A stretch of 64,000 nucleotides of DNA from contig JAODUP010001069.1 in assembly GCA_025642065.1 (NCBI GenBank), forward strand, positions 1-64,000, in the 5' to 3' direction. Position 1 is the stretch's first letter. Every line of letters starts with the position of its first letter. A program made the position numbers and the translations under genes. Under the pieces are notes generated by a model. It did not search any database and had not been told where the DNA came from. It worked only from the letters and a program-made list of their open reading frames with translations. Source of the stretch: Paralvinella palmiformis (Eukaryota > Annelida > Polychaeta > Terebellida > Alvinellidae). Positions 39,001 through 50,043 of the stretch are shown one piece after another.

Positions 39001-42000
39001 CTATATTTGCAAGAAATAATGCTTTCATGCTTAAATTTTCTTCTTCTTGTCAATCAATGTAAACAGCTTAACATGATATATAGTAGGGCCCCATTATAAC
39101 ATGTTGGGGTCCACAAGCTGTCGACCGTGTTATAGGTGGACCGGGAAGCAAAACCGAGCACTGTCAGGCTGGCCGAAAATAGAGAGTCCATGTGTTAACC
39201 TCGTCTTTGACCATCTTTGAAGATTACATACCACTGTTTATTATACATAAATATTCCCAGTAGTTGTTTCATCATTTTTTCTTGGCTCAGTGTTTGTGCG
39301 GAAAATCAAATCTTTCTGCAAAATTGTGCAAAAACTAACAGCCATGTTTGATTGGTGATATTCAACTGCCAGAAATGACATGTTTTTCAGATGAAGGTAG
39401 CAAATATAAGGACCACTAAATGAACGTTGATTGGGGCAAATTCACAGTTAAACATCCCTGAGAACGTATTTGTTTGTGTGTCTGCTTTTGTTATGAAAAC
39501 AGTTTGTGATTTCCCATCTGGTTTGAGCGCACAAGTAAAGTAACACAGTCATTGCTGTATTTGAAACTTTCATGCTTGTGCTTGTCAGTGTTGAGAGATA
39601 GTGACTTGTCTTGTAGCATCTTGGATTAGAACGTGGCTTCATCAGTATTTTATATATTTTGAAAATAATAATAATATGTGACATTTATATAGTACCCTAT
39701 TCAGCTAGATAGCTGCTCTAAGGCGCTGTACAGTATTATTATCCCCGACTCAGACCTGCTCCAGATGATGATGATTGATGTTTTACGGCCACTTTTATGC
39801 ACGTGGTAGGCTAAATGGGCCCTCAGACCTATTCCAATCCAGCACATATCTCAACTCCCAAGGGAGAATACAACACATGCTGCCAGTATAGACGCAAAGT
39901 GTTACTCAAACACATAGCCATCAAGTTCTGTCAGGTTCTCATTTTTATGGCTGAGTGAACCCCAAAAGGGTCGCGGTTTCGAGGCTCTGGAGCTGCAATG
40001 CTGTTATGTGGCGACATAACAGCATTGCAGCTCCAGAGCCTCGAACCCACGACCCTTCTGCTACCAGGTCCTATGCTCTAACTAACTGTGCTATCATGGC
40101 TCAATGGGGTAGAGATGACTGGCTGTCACCTGTTGGGCATAGCCACTTGTATATATGATCAAAACAGAAACTTGAGAAAACCTTTTTAAACAAAATATTA
40201 TTCCTAATTGAAATAAATAAAACATGCTGTGAATTAACTGACTGAGTCAAGGTGGTGTATAATTATGTGAATTAACTGACTGAGTCAAGGTGGTGTATAA
40301 TTATGGTTTTGATCAATAAATCTACTCATGGGTAATTTGTAGCTGTTGGCTATGTTTTTTATGTGTGAATTACAAACTGTGAAAATGCGTTCAAAATATT
40401 TCTAAGCATTTGATTGGTCAGTGGCGAATTTCATGCCATTTCATAGAAAAATGCAGTCATGGATCCTTACTATATTTTGTTTCTTATTTGAGGCTAAAAA
40501 TAGTAATATTTGATACTCTAATGCAGGATTTACGATGGATGGTAGCCAATGGCCGTGAGGACACACTGATAATTCCCACTGATCTTCCTGTCAGACAACT
40601 GATGGTGGCTTTATCAGCTGAATATATTACAGAAGCAGGTTATGTGATCAGCAGTGGCATGAAGTATTCCACACACCTGTTTAAAAAGGCTTTGTGTATG
40701 TAGTTCAGAACATTATGTAAAAATAACTTACAGAGGATCTGTTTATATGCCTATTTGAATTTCTGTTTGTATTTCTCACACTCCATGGATTGTATCCTTG
40801 TATTACATCAGTTCTGAGATAACTCCATCTCACACTCTAAGAAGAAAAAAATCACGGGATATCTACATTGTAAGAAAACAAAGAAAGATGATTTGCACTG
40901 AAATTAACAAGGAGTACAAAGGTTGTTATAGTCAGATGAAAATTGACTGCAGCAGGCAGCTAACAAAATCACATATCCAGACTGAACTGAAACTGGTACA
41001 ACGTTAAATGCACCGTCTCAAACGTAAGCGAGTTGTCACAGTGATTGACAACAGCTCATGCAATTTCGCACAGAAAATGCGTCTTGGAACATTTTCATGG
41101 GAGAAAATGCAAATATCAGCATCTTTCTTATGTGAGAAGGACTTATGTCAACGTAGGATTTACGCCACCCAGTTCTCACCTTTCGGGTTAGGTGCGTTTT
41201 GATGTGACCCGTGCTTGAAACAATGCCATATACATAATATGCGTGTCTGTCTATATATCATTTTTCAGCTCCAATCCAGATGCCTATTGACCTGAAGTCA
41301 GTGAACAGTAAGGCAGGCTCTATAACAGTACATTGGAAGAAGCCAAACAAAGTAGATACTGTCTACATTGACCATTTTACTGTAGATTACTGTCTGAAGG
41401 ATGACTGCAGTGATCAAAGTAAGACAATCGTAATACAACAGACGATGATAAGCACTGACTATTCTCTGATATATTCAGTGATCTGCTTGATTTGTTTTCA
41501 AGCAAACAAATAGATCTAGCTCAGCATCAGTCATAATGATATTATTGATTAATATTAAATCATTAATCTGAAATATAGCACCACTTCTGTAAGGACGTAA
41601 TGTCATGGCTTGAGATAAAGATTTTATTTGTTCGCAGGTACTCTCCCACCAATAGTTACCTGTATGATCCAACTATTTCCCTCCCTCCCCGACTCCCTTG
41701 GAATATACAATCTTTAGCCAGGAAGAACAGATAAAAATCAGTTGTTGGATTCATACCAAGAACTTCCTGATTTATGGTCACTCACCATTATTATATTTTG
41801 GCAGATTGCTAACCTATTGATGACTTGTCTTGATCAGTATTTTTGTTTCTGATAGGATACTTAGTATATATCATCATTATCAACATCATTATCATCTTCA
41901 TCATCCCAGAAAAATGTTGGGAATACAATTGTTTGTATATCATTTGTCATCCGTCTCTATCTTCCTAGACATTCACTGTTCATCAGATATAAGTCACAAG

Positions 42001-43642
42001 CACTAACAGAGAAGTTTGTTGTTAATCGGTAATGTTTACACAACGATTTCCTGGCAAAGGGGTTAAAGTTATAAACCTCCCACACAAGTATACCTACTAG
42101 GCTACTGTTATTTATAAGATTGTCTTATAAGGTTGTCATACATCCACAAACGGTAACACATATCCTATTGTTATGAACAAAGAAAATAATCTCTGAACCA
42201 GTCCATCTTGAGAACAGGCATTATTACACTTTTAGTTGAGTCCTAAAATAGGGTGTAAACCGTCATGACTTGGCTGTCACATTTGAATATCTCTGTCGCT
42301 TGTTCTGCAATAGGGCTTGAGGACGTTCAGGAAGAAGTTACTAACAACATTGGCGTAGTCCTTAAAATAAGTATTAATATTTCAGCTAATCACCACCAGA
42401 TATATTATGACATACAAGGTGATCTTGATGGGACTGAGCAGACTGTGTCCATTTCTGATCTAGTTGAAGAAAAAGTATACCAACTTCGTGTACGCAGTGA
42501 TGGAGATGGAAAAAACAGCAGTTACTCTGATCCTATTGAAGTTATGGTGCCAAAATCAGGTATGAGTATTTGTTCATTTATCAGTTTTAATTAAATAATG
42601 TTTTTGTCTGAAAACGTTTAATCATCTGGAATCAATAAAAATCTTATTACGATGGAATATCTAGTAGTAGTCTGAAACTGGATTAGTTTGGAATTAAAAG
42701 CATCTATATGTATCTATAAACTCACTCTCAATGTTTAACCGGATATCTGCTTATTCAGATATCTTCCAGTGTATTACTTCAAATATGAACAAAATTATTA
42801 TCTAGTTTTTCAATCAACCTTCTCTTACCATCAGTTAATCTAATAGTTGGTTGAAAATAGCCCGGTATATGAGTTTGAGAACAGTATTTAAGATTTTCTT
42901 TTGGATAAGTCCTTTTTAATTTTTCCAGGTTTATCAAAAACATGGATAACAGTGATAGCCGTTGTGGGTGTTATTGCATTAATTTCTATAGTTAGCATCT
43001 TATACACTGTAATTAGGTAAGTAAGCTTATTTATCAGTTATATTTTTAGTGCTTTTATTTGATCGTGATTTACTATTACTTAAGCAGACTTTATTTGAGG
43101 ATCTTAGTATGTTGTGTTTGTATTTGATGAGCTGAATATTTCATTCCTAATTTAGAAAATGCCGGAAAAAGGTTGTGGAATTTAATACACCTTTAAGTGT
43201 GTTTATACCAAATCTAGAAGAACAGTTATCAGAACAGGTAAATTCTATAATATACAACATGTCTAAATAGTATTTCAAGTGATGCTGTAATCTCTCTAGG
43301 GTTTAATAAAGGGGCAGATCAAATGTTGCGAATTGTATCTATTCACTTTAATTGTTTACTGATTCTACGTACATGTGTCTTATCTAGAATGGAGAACTAA
43401 AAAGATCAGATAATCAGTATACTGATATAGTTGATGATGGCTATGAGAGAATACAGGATGGACAGAATGATAAAAGACAACAAGTACAAGAAACCCCACA
43501 ACTCTCACCAGATGTCACTGTTGGTGAAGTGAATCATGCCACACAAATGGAGGAGGTTGCTCTCTTAGATAAGCAATCGAATGGACATGTCAGGCGGTTG
43601 TGTGAAGTTGACAATGCAGTTCATTGTTCTGGCATTTCATAA
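24585..43642 (+). CDS. Class I cytokine receptor, gp130/Domeless-like
   Basis: Predicted cell-surface cytokine receptor signalling through JAK/STAT. Exons: 24585-24699, 24994-25272, 31077-31215, 32666-32832, 32980-33134, 34246-34420, 35813-35892, 36059-36305, 38580-38713, 40527-40695, 41269-41418, 42314-42559, 42929-43016, 43156-43237, 43388-43642. All are GT-AG and phases join without a break: 826 aa. The start has a good context (accgccATG) and a signal peptide (1 to about 25). Order: Ig-like domain 39-131 (C57, C110, D103-S-G); cytokine-receptor homology D1 132-233 with C142, C152, W155, C188, C196, then RNELGNANKT; D2 234-343 ending in a degenerate WSXWS (GGYWSDSA, W330); three FNIII domains 344-452, 453-553, 554-685; TM about 691-714; tail about 112 aa with a weak box 1-like LSVFIPNL, Y753 (YTDI), Y761 (YERI) and acidic dileucine EEVALL. 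This is the gp130 domain order. The tail is short and has no YxxQ STAT3 motif. LIFR-like or Domeless orthology cannot be separated by eye. Confidence 0.88.
27719..28877. mobile_element. 1.16 kb DNA element inserted in the LINE, 9-bp target duplication
   Basis: The 9-mer gtacttctg occurs at 27710-27718 and again at 28878-28886, and the LINE reading continues across the gap if the insert is removed. The ends are imperfect inverted repeats containing ggytggc…ttctcc, and each terminal 100 bases repeats 'tttctccc' and 'gagaaat' phrases. A 9-bp duplication suits a Mutator-like non-autonomous element. No transposase is visible. Confidence 0.6.
28331..28373. repeat. 21-bp-arm hairpin inside the 1.16 kb element
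   Basis: Arms 28331-28351 and 28353-28373 are complementary at 20 of 21 positions, with a one-base loop (centre ctgctgcatatt/aatatgcagcag). Confidence 0.85.
32163..32490 (+). mobile_element. tRNA-like SINE, family B, copy 1
   Basis: This contains two tRNA-like segments: one around 32170-32245 with a B-box-like ggtgcaaatcc, and one with 'catgggtagagcatgggact' (about 32308). A body follows with 'agtaggaggaattttccgtc' and 'ccagccaggcaactgg'. A second copy lies at 57218-57375 (-), and a fragment like its middle part lies near 52475-52505. It is in receptor intron 3. Confidence 0.65.
33141..33279. repeat. 36-bp tandem repeat, just under 4 copies
   Basis: Near-identical 36-base units start at 33141, 33177, 33213 and 33249 (the last one incomplete). 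They begin six bases after the end of receptor exon 5, directly behind the donor site. Confidence 0.95.
33985..34050. repeat. 'gaccgtgttataa' phrase repeat
   Basis: 'ggggtccaaggtctgaccgtgttataactg…gtgttataatgg' resembles 39083-39142, where 'ccattataacatgttggggtccacaagctg' is followed by 'gaccgtgttataggtgg'. Both lie in receptor introns. It is a short dispersed repeat of unknown type. Confidence 0.5.
34673..35040. mobile_element. 368-bp TIR element with 'catacg/cgtatg' phrase
   Basis: The left end 'ggacctgtcacactggtagc' and the reverse complement of the right end, 'ggccctgtcacactataacg', match at 13 of the first 14 bases, and both run on to cgtatg. The interior is full of 'catacg', 'gcatatgctggcatacg' and 'cgtatgg' iterations. 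It sits in receptor intron 6. No coding capacity, so it is a MITE-type element. Confidence 0.75.
35457..35540. repeat. CA-rich simple repeat
   Basis: Interrupted (CA)n and (CACG/CATG)n sequence in receptor intron 6. Confidence 0.85.
36595..36740 (+). CDS. Candidate alternative 3'-terminal exon of the cytokine receptor (truncated membrane form)
   Basis: In intron 8 a strong acceptor (ctttctgttttcag) precedes an open stretch in the phase left by exon 8 (1). It encodes VSK, a hydrophobic helix of about 26 residues (IMFLLSVLFYYFGTILVHVL…), a short tail TRSNLYFTDLINGRALVGQ and a stop. Joined to exons 1-8 it predicts a 500-residue protein with the Ig domain, both cytokine-binding domains and one FNIII domain, anchored in the membrane but without Box 1 or the tyrosines. 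An AATAAA lies at 37142-37147. Usage is inferred, not shown. Confidence 0.5.
38195..38355 (+). mobile_element. SINE family A copy
   Basis: The body and tail match the other copies ('gggcatatcagaagggtg', then 'ggtcactcggcccatgtag', then 'gtggccataaaacatcaatg'). The head is partly decayed: the B box reads aattccaatc. It lies in receptor intron 8. Confidence 0.8.
39660..39945. repeat. Dispersed repeat with nested SINE (second copy 59337-59533)
   Basis: It shares with 59337-59533 the string of landmarks 'aataataataat…tttatata', 'ccctattcagctaga', 'gactcaga', 'ccagcacatatctca', 'caatgcatgctgcca' (variant) and 'cattactcaaacacatagcca' (variant). The 39.7 kb copy is interrupted by a SINE family A fragment at 39764-39821, bounded by 15-base near-duplications (39749-39763 and 39822-39836, 13 of 15 identical). 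Confidence 0.75.
39764..39821 (-). mobile_element. 5'-truncated SINE family A insertion with target duplication
   Basis: Only the tail half (gatgatgatgattgatg through ctaaatgggc) is present. It is flanked by ctcagacct(g/a)(c/t)tcca on both sides, as expected of a LINE-mobilised, 5'-truncated insertion. Confidence 0.7.
39966..40057. repeat. Near-perfect long palindrome, 44-bp arms, 4-base loop
   Basis: Arms 39966-40009 and 40014-40057 are complementary except at two positions. The right arm is the start of a tRNA-like sequence read on the minus strand: a B-box-like gggttcgaggc and, further out at about 40065-40105, an A-box-like tagcacagttagttagagc. The hairpin is therefore an inverted duplication of the 3' part of a tRNA-like unit (a third SINE family or a tRNA pseudogene). 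Confidence 0.85.
40228..40305. repeat. 39-bp tandem duplication
   Basis: The unit beginning 'tgtgaattaactgactgagt' is repeated once, head to tail and practically identical, in receptor intron 9. Confidence 0.9.
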
Positions 43643-43932
43643 AACATATTTGCACTTAAGAATTGTTTCTGTTTATGAAGTTATGTATGGTTATGTGGAA
43701 ACTTGGATGTGTGTGAAGACTTTTTAATCTTATTGTATTCATCACGTCAGGTCAAATTATTGTGAAGTCATTTTTTTTTATCATTCCAATCATTGCTGAG
43801 CTATAGCACTGTTGTGTAAAGTATGTGATTTATGTCATTTTAATATGATTCTAACAGATTTCAATAATTCTTTTGCTGGCTTTGTGTGATCTGTGACTGT
43901 TCTAAATATCATGAAAATCAGAATAATTTTGT

Positions 43933-43938
43933 AATAAA
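43933..43938 (+). terminator. Candidate polyadenylation signal of the cytokine receptor
   Basis: AATAAA about 290 bases after the stop codon at 43642, within T-rich sequence. Further AATAAA motifs occur downstream, so this is the nearest reasonable site rather than a proven one. Confidence 0.4.
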
Positions 43939-45166
43939 TGATGGTTTCTTTATCTTTTTATATAAATGATATGTGAAGTGTGTAATTTGTTTTCCAAACT
44001 GACTTCACATTCGGTGAATATATCTTGGAATCTATTATTGTCCTGCTGAAATTATTAAGATTTTCTTTATCAGTTATTTAATACATTATCTTTTTTGCAT
44101 TTTGTTACGACATTAGTTTTAAAATCTCAAATGATACACATAAGAGATCTGACAAATATTAGATTTCATGAAACTACAGAAAATTAAATCAGTGATTTAA
44201 TTTTTGAATATTGTTTCCAGAATTTCAAGAAAAAAAGGTTTTTCTCTGTGTTGTGTTTGTGTGAAACTTGATGATTCATGATAACTTCATCTAGAAGACC
44301 CATTCATAAAAAGATAAAAGGCTTATTGTTTTATGATAACAATATCACCTATCTGTAATCTAAAACCTGGAGTATTTGTAAATGAGTACTCTCAACCTAG
44401 TTACAAAGGTTTGTGCACTAGTTTACAAACCTTTTCTAACAGTTGTGATGAACCATTTGCGTTCAATGTGACGCTTAATGTTACGTTTGCTGCTTTATTG
44501 TTTCAAACTGTAAAATGGTGTGCCTTGTTTTTAAATATCTAACATAGAAACAGTTGAAGCAAATCATTTAGATTAAATATCTTTATTTTTGTTAGCCACA
44601 TGTGTATCTAAATTATCCTGGTGTTTACTGAGCGAGACAGACAAAATATAGTTGATGCTACTGTCTGTGTGATCATTTTAGCAGATATGCCTGCTCATAT
44701 ATGTGTATTGTATAGATGAGTGCCACTACAGCATGTATGGATTTTTTTTAATGTACAGTTGTTAGGATTGATTAGCAACTTAAGGACTGATCAACAAATG
44801 ATGCTTATTAATTTGCTTTGTACAATTTTTTTTTAATACTTTATTAATGCAGAAATGTTGGGTTTTTGTATTCATATCATGCATTTTATTCATTAAGTTA
44901 ATGTGCTCACATTTTCATGTAATACTGTCAGTTATTGTATTGTTTTCGTATAGATTTGGTTGTATTTCTTGTTATTATTCCTCACTCAGGTAGTGGATTT
45001 TTTAAATCATGTGAGTTGTTCATCTATTTAAATTTAAATTGACATTTCCCTGAAGGGAATTAAACTAAATGAAATAAGAAGTGTCAAAATTAAGAATATC
45101 AAAAGCACAATGCTGTTAGTGAAGACATTCCCCTGATAAGTAATCAGTTAAATTAACACACATACA

Positions 45167-45199
<33 letters not shown>

Positions 45200-45939
45200 G
45201 TAATTTGTATCTACTAATTTATTATTCTGTCATATCACAGTGTGCTACTCAGGTTTGTTACAGTGTATTAGTGTTAATTGAGTAAAATACCTATAGTGTG
45301 GAAGGAAAGTAATATATTTGAAAATAAGCTTTTTGTTAATCTGTATAGATGTTGATACTACAGATATGTCGGTCCATTTTTGTCTGCATGCTTGTTCGTC
45401 CGTTTCTGTCCATCACTTTGATACATACATACATATGTGTGCATGCGTGTGAACAGTCTTCACAATGTTCACTGCACTTGTTGATTGTTAGTGAGTGATA
45501 CCAGTAGAAGTGCTTTATTGTTTCAGACGGCCTGCAGATATAAAATATTTAGTTAATCATGTTGGACTGTACATAGCTATTTGCATAACAGATCTGGAAT
45601 AACCACCAAGGATTGGAACAGTTGTGATATATTATGAATTGGTTATTTTATCAGTTATTTTTATTTTAAAACTGTAGCCAAGTTGATTTGGTGATCATAC
45701 GCATTAAAAAAAAAACACTGCTAATACAATAACAGTAAGAGTTGCTGTTTGTTCAATTGTTTATTTTATGTTTTATGCAATGTAGTGTTTATCCCTAAGC
45801 CTAGTCTAAATTTTAGTAAATCAAGAGACGTGTTTTATTTTAATGCATTTTTTCATTTGTTAATGTCTGTGGATTAGTCTTTTTACAGATATATATGAAC
45901 CATACAAATTAATATGATACTACTATTAGTACTGATAGT

Positions 45940-46108
45940 GGTAGCGCATTGGACCACAGATTACTACCATCTGAGTTTGAATCTTCCCGTGGGAATATCT
46001 GAAGGGTGCTTTATCTTTGACTTCGCTTCATTACCTTTGTAGGTCGTTCGGCCCATTTAATCTAACATGTGCACAAAAGTGGCTGTAAACATCAATCATC
46101 ACCTTCTA
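45940..46108 (+). mobile_element. SINE family A copy
   Basis: Near-complete body. The tRNA-like head begins within the A box ('gtggtagcgcattggacc'). Confidence 0.8.
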
Positions 46109-46906
46109 TGCATATATAATTTAAGGGGAAGGGTATTTCACTGTTTTATTTAGCTCTTAATAAAAGTCACAGGTTTGTGCTTAAATAAATCTTGTTATTA
46201 TCAATTAAGCTCAAAACAGTGTATGTCTTTGATCTGTGAAATTATTTTTAGTATGCTGAGCAATGTATGGCTGATTATTCTGACAATAATGAATAAATGT
46301 GTTTTACAATGTGTTAATAAAAGTTAAATATCATAATATGTGTTTATATCCATGAAATCTGAGAAACTGTCGGGTAACTTTTTAATCCCACCTCAGATTT
46401 ATTTATGGTATCCGTGTCACTTATTGACAATCTCAGTTGTGGTTTCCCCCAAATATGGATCTAAAATATATTCTTTTTAACGATTCTGTAAAATATTGCA
46501 ATTATTAATTATGTAATGATATAAAAATGCCACAGAATAAAGGCTTATTTGGTGGTTAAACCTAATTCCGTCACAGCTTGGCCAAGAAAACTTTTATATA
46601 CAAAAGTGCCAAGGTAATGAGATGAAAGATAAATAATCCATTTGTGACTCGAGTTGGTTCTATTATCTACTGTGACATATAAAACTTGACTAAAGTGCTA
46701 ATTATGCATTGATTGGCAGATCAACAAATTTTAAACATTTTACCAATGTTATCAATCTGAGATTATAGTGACTCCATCCATCTTCCTTACTGTTCCCCTG
46801 TGAGTGCTGGGGAAGGAGATATGAACAACCATTCAATAAAAAGGGACCACACTGGATATAAGTGCTCGCGTTTTCATTTGCTATCCCTGTTTCATTATCA
46901 TAAATG

Positions 46907-47083
46907 GGGCGCCTCCGTGGTCTAACAGTAGCGTGTTGGACCACAGATCACTACCACCCGTGTTCGAATCCCGGCGTGGGCATATCTGAAGGTTGTTTCG
47001 GCTTTCACTTCGTCTCATTACCTTTGGAGGTCGCTCGGCCCATTTAACCTACCGTGTGCACAAAAGTGGCCGTAAAATATTAT
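46907..47083 (+). mobile_element. SINE family A copy, well-preserved head
   Basis: Full head 'gggcgcctccgtggtctaac', B-box-like gtgttcgaatccc, and body through 'gtggccgtaaaat'. With 7631-7818 it is the best template of the family in this window. Confidence 0.85.
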
Positions 47084-48035
47084 CATGAAATGAAAGAAAA
47101 TCAATTGATAACTTATTCTGTGAACAGTTGTCTACTTATAAGATAAACCTACTTAAGAATTAACTAAAACGTTGTAATGACTATTTCTACTAGTATATAT
47201 GCATTCAACAGTCACACAGTTGCCAGTTGGTGTAACTGTGTGAATTTTAATAAATCCAAATTAATAATAAATCATTATTACACACACACACACAGTTATT
47301 ATTTATATACAGAAATATTCAAATAAGTATATGTGGTGTGTTAAGTATCATATTCATGCCAAATAATTCAATTAATATTTAAAATAATTAATACTCTATT
47401 CATACGATGTGTTCGGCAGGTAAGAATGGAAGTGCCATCAGTTTCTTTATGTACTTGTGTGTGCTGGTTTTTTTTGCTGTACCAAGGAGAGATTCCGAGA
47501 TGCTGCACGTGACCTAGGATAGTTTTGTCCGGAAACGCACGACGTATCGCATGTCAAAGACCTGTAAAATAACAAACTTCAGGAGTAAATAGTTAATTGC
47601 CGTTTCATTGTATCTTAAAATTGTGAGATCAATTGAAGTTTTCGAAGTGCCAATTAATTGCGAGAAAAACCATTCACCAAAAACGTCAAGCTAACATCAT
47701 ACAACATTAATTGAGTAGATGAAAATATAAGTTTATTGCAATTCACACTGTATAGTTTTTGTTCATTTCTTTATATGACCGATGATGAGATATAATATAT
47801 ACACAATAATGTGTGAATTATTACTACAATAATTAATAATGGATTTTGTGTTGTTTCATAATAAAGATATAATTATGTCTATTGACTATTCCACATCTTT
47901 TTATTTTTAAATTTGTCATGAATGTTTTTAATGTTATGTTAAGGGGGGACATTATATGAGCAATGCTTCAACATTCTATATGTATTTGGTTTCATTACAA
48001 TTATGTATTATGAATGTTGAAATAAACGAATTGAA

Positions 48036-48184
48036 TTGGTTACGAAATCGTATGCCTTTGGTTACGAAATGGTATGACTTTTAGTTACGAAGACTGAGCA
48101 AATTATTCTATGTTTGAATTTATCCCTTTGGTTACGAAACGGTTTAGTACGAAAAGGTTTGGTAACGAAATGATCTGATACCTA
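48036..48184. repeat. 'ggttacgaaaygg' phrase repeat
   Basis: 'ggttacgaaa' or a close variant occurs five times in about 150 bases, all in one orientation ('tttggttacgaaatggtatg' is typical), about 130 bases upstream of the SAMD15-like start codon. Confidence 0.65.
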
Positions 48185-48316
48185 TCATAATGTTTCACTA
48201 ATTAGTTATCAGCGATATACTCCAATAATGATGACGTTTACACATAGAAACGTAACAACAAGCTCAAGTATTTTTATAAATTAAGAGTTAAAGTAGCCAG
48301 TTATAGAATTATAAGA

Positions 48317-49989
48317 ATGTCTTCTCAAATCGAAGAGATGAAGGATCAGAGAGTCCCACAGTGTCTCTTTTGGTCTATTGACGATGTTGCTAATTGGATA
48401 GAGGCTATTGGTTTTCCGCACTATAAGGTGAATTTTTATACTCGGAATGATCTCAGATCTGTGATTCTGTTGATAGATCTATTTATTTATTAGATCTATA
48501 CTCCACACTCAGCAATATAATTATAATGTGATGTTTAGAGTTGTTATTTCTAATTCCGAATATTATGATTTATTTTTACTTGTAGTTGTAATAAACTTTC
48601 TACTGATACATATTAGATCTAACCCTTTTCAAAACTTAATTGATACCAGCTCAGCTGTTCATAATTATTACCTGGACCACAGAAATGCTGAATTGTAGGC
48701 TTTAGAGTAGCTGAAATATGTCACCAGCCATGACCACAGGCCTGACAAACTGTCACAGAGTGGTTTACCATTAACATATTAAAATTATTATGCTTTATTA
48801 AAAACAAATATATAAAATACACCTTTATATATCATTGGAAAAAACACACAGAAGGTCTTTCTAATGGTACATCATCACTTTTATTTTCATCCTTTGACTC
48901 TGGATGATTTTGACACAGACATAGTAATACACACAACACACACACATATGGTAACATACAAATGGAACTGAGCACCTCAATGGTAGGGTGGCTGAAGATA
49001 GCTCAACTCATTTAATGTCTTGTGCATAAAGGTGACCATACAATATCAAACATACAATGAATTAAATCATGCTGAAAATGTTCTAGCATCATACAGTTTT
49101 TGGCATGTTATAGTATTATATTACTTCTTGATAGTTAGTTTTAACAAGCTTTTTATGATGTAATGAAAGGTGTTTCTAAACCTATTTCAATATACACTTA
49201 ATTATTATCATTCTTATTCAATCTGATCATTGAAAAATAGACAAAGAGTAATTCTGTAATTAATAAGTACACACCTTATGGAATAACATGCATTTCACCA
49301 ACAATCACTTATTTCCAAGTGCTCTGTATCACGCCATAGTTTAGATAGTAAATATGTTATCATATCAACCTGGTATGATGGCCAAATGAAACCTGTTTTA
49401 CCAGTCTAGAACATTTACCCAGTAAAGTACCAATAATGTGTTGAACAATAGTATACAGCTGGTGCAATATATACAAGATAACAGAAAAATAATGTCCTGT
49501 TATTATAAAGTATTGTCCCAGTATAAAAACACAACTATATCAGGTTATGTAATTCACTAACACTTACCATATATACTCATGTATAAGTCACTTCACGTTG
49601 CCTGCTGCTGTGCGTTCATTTCAGTAATACTGTTTGAGGTAGTTTATTAGTAGTTCCCATGTGCCAGTTTTGGAGGTAATTAACAGAGTGTGTTTGCTAT
49701 AATCATTTTCCTTTGATATGGCTTCTATGATCATTCTTTGGATGGCCTCATTTACTGTTCCTTTCAATTACACATGCTCACATAATTTAATAGTAATGAC
49801 ATGTCTTTGTAATCACATCACTAATTAGACCATCGGATTAAATAATCATGGCTGTTATCATGATTAAATTATGCCAAATACGTTGTATTACTTCCCCTTC
49901 TAGTCTGACCAGCGTATAAGGAGTATAAAAGTGTGACTTATATGCAAGTATATACAGTATTCAGAACTGACCCATTAATGCAGGAGTAA

Positions 49990-50043
<54 letters not shown>

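Larger units (their letters stand above)
43943..48316. other. Gene-free interval between receptor and SAMD15-like gene
   Basis: It may include a longer receptor 3' UTR. It holds SINE family A copies at 45940-46108 and 46907-47083, an (AT)n tract and a phrase repeat at 48036-48184. A 69-codon ORF at 44333 has no recognisable features. Confidence 0.5.

Noticed and set aside
40014..40110. tRNA gene on the minus strand
   Set aside because: A and B boxes are recognisable, but the segment is part of a palindrome and a proper acceptor stem could not be formed by eye.
40798..41202. Two in-frame ORFs separated by one stop in receptor intron 10
   Set aside because: No recognisable domain, low complexity in places, and receptor exons splice cleanly around it.
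44333..44542. Secreted or receptor-like exon downstream of the cytokine receptor
   Set aside because: It lies beyond the stop codon and first polyadenylation signal, and no matching splice phase was found.
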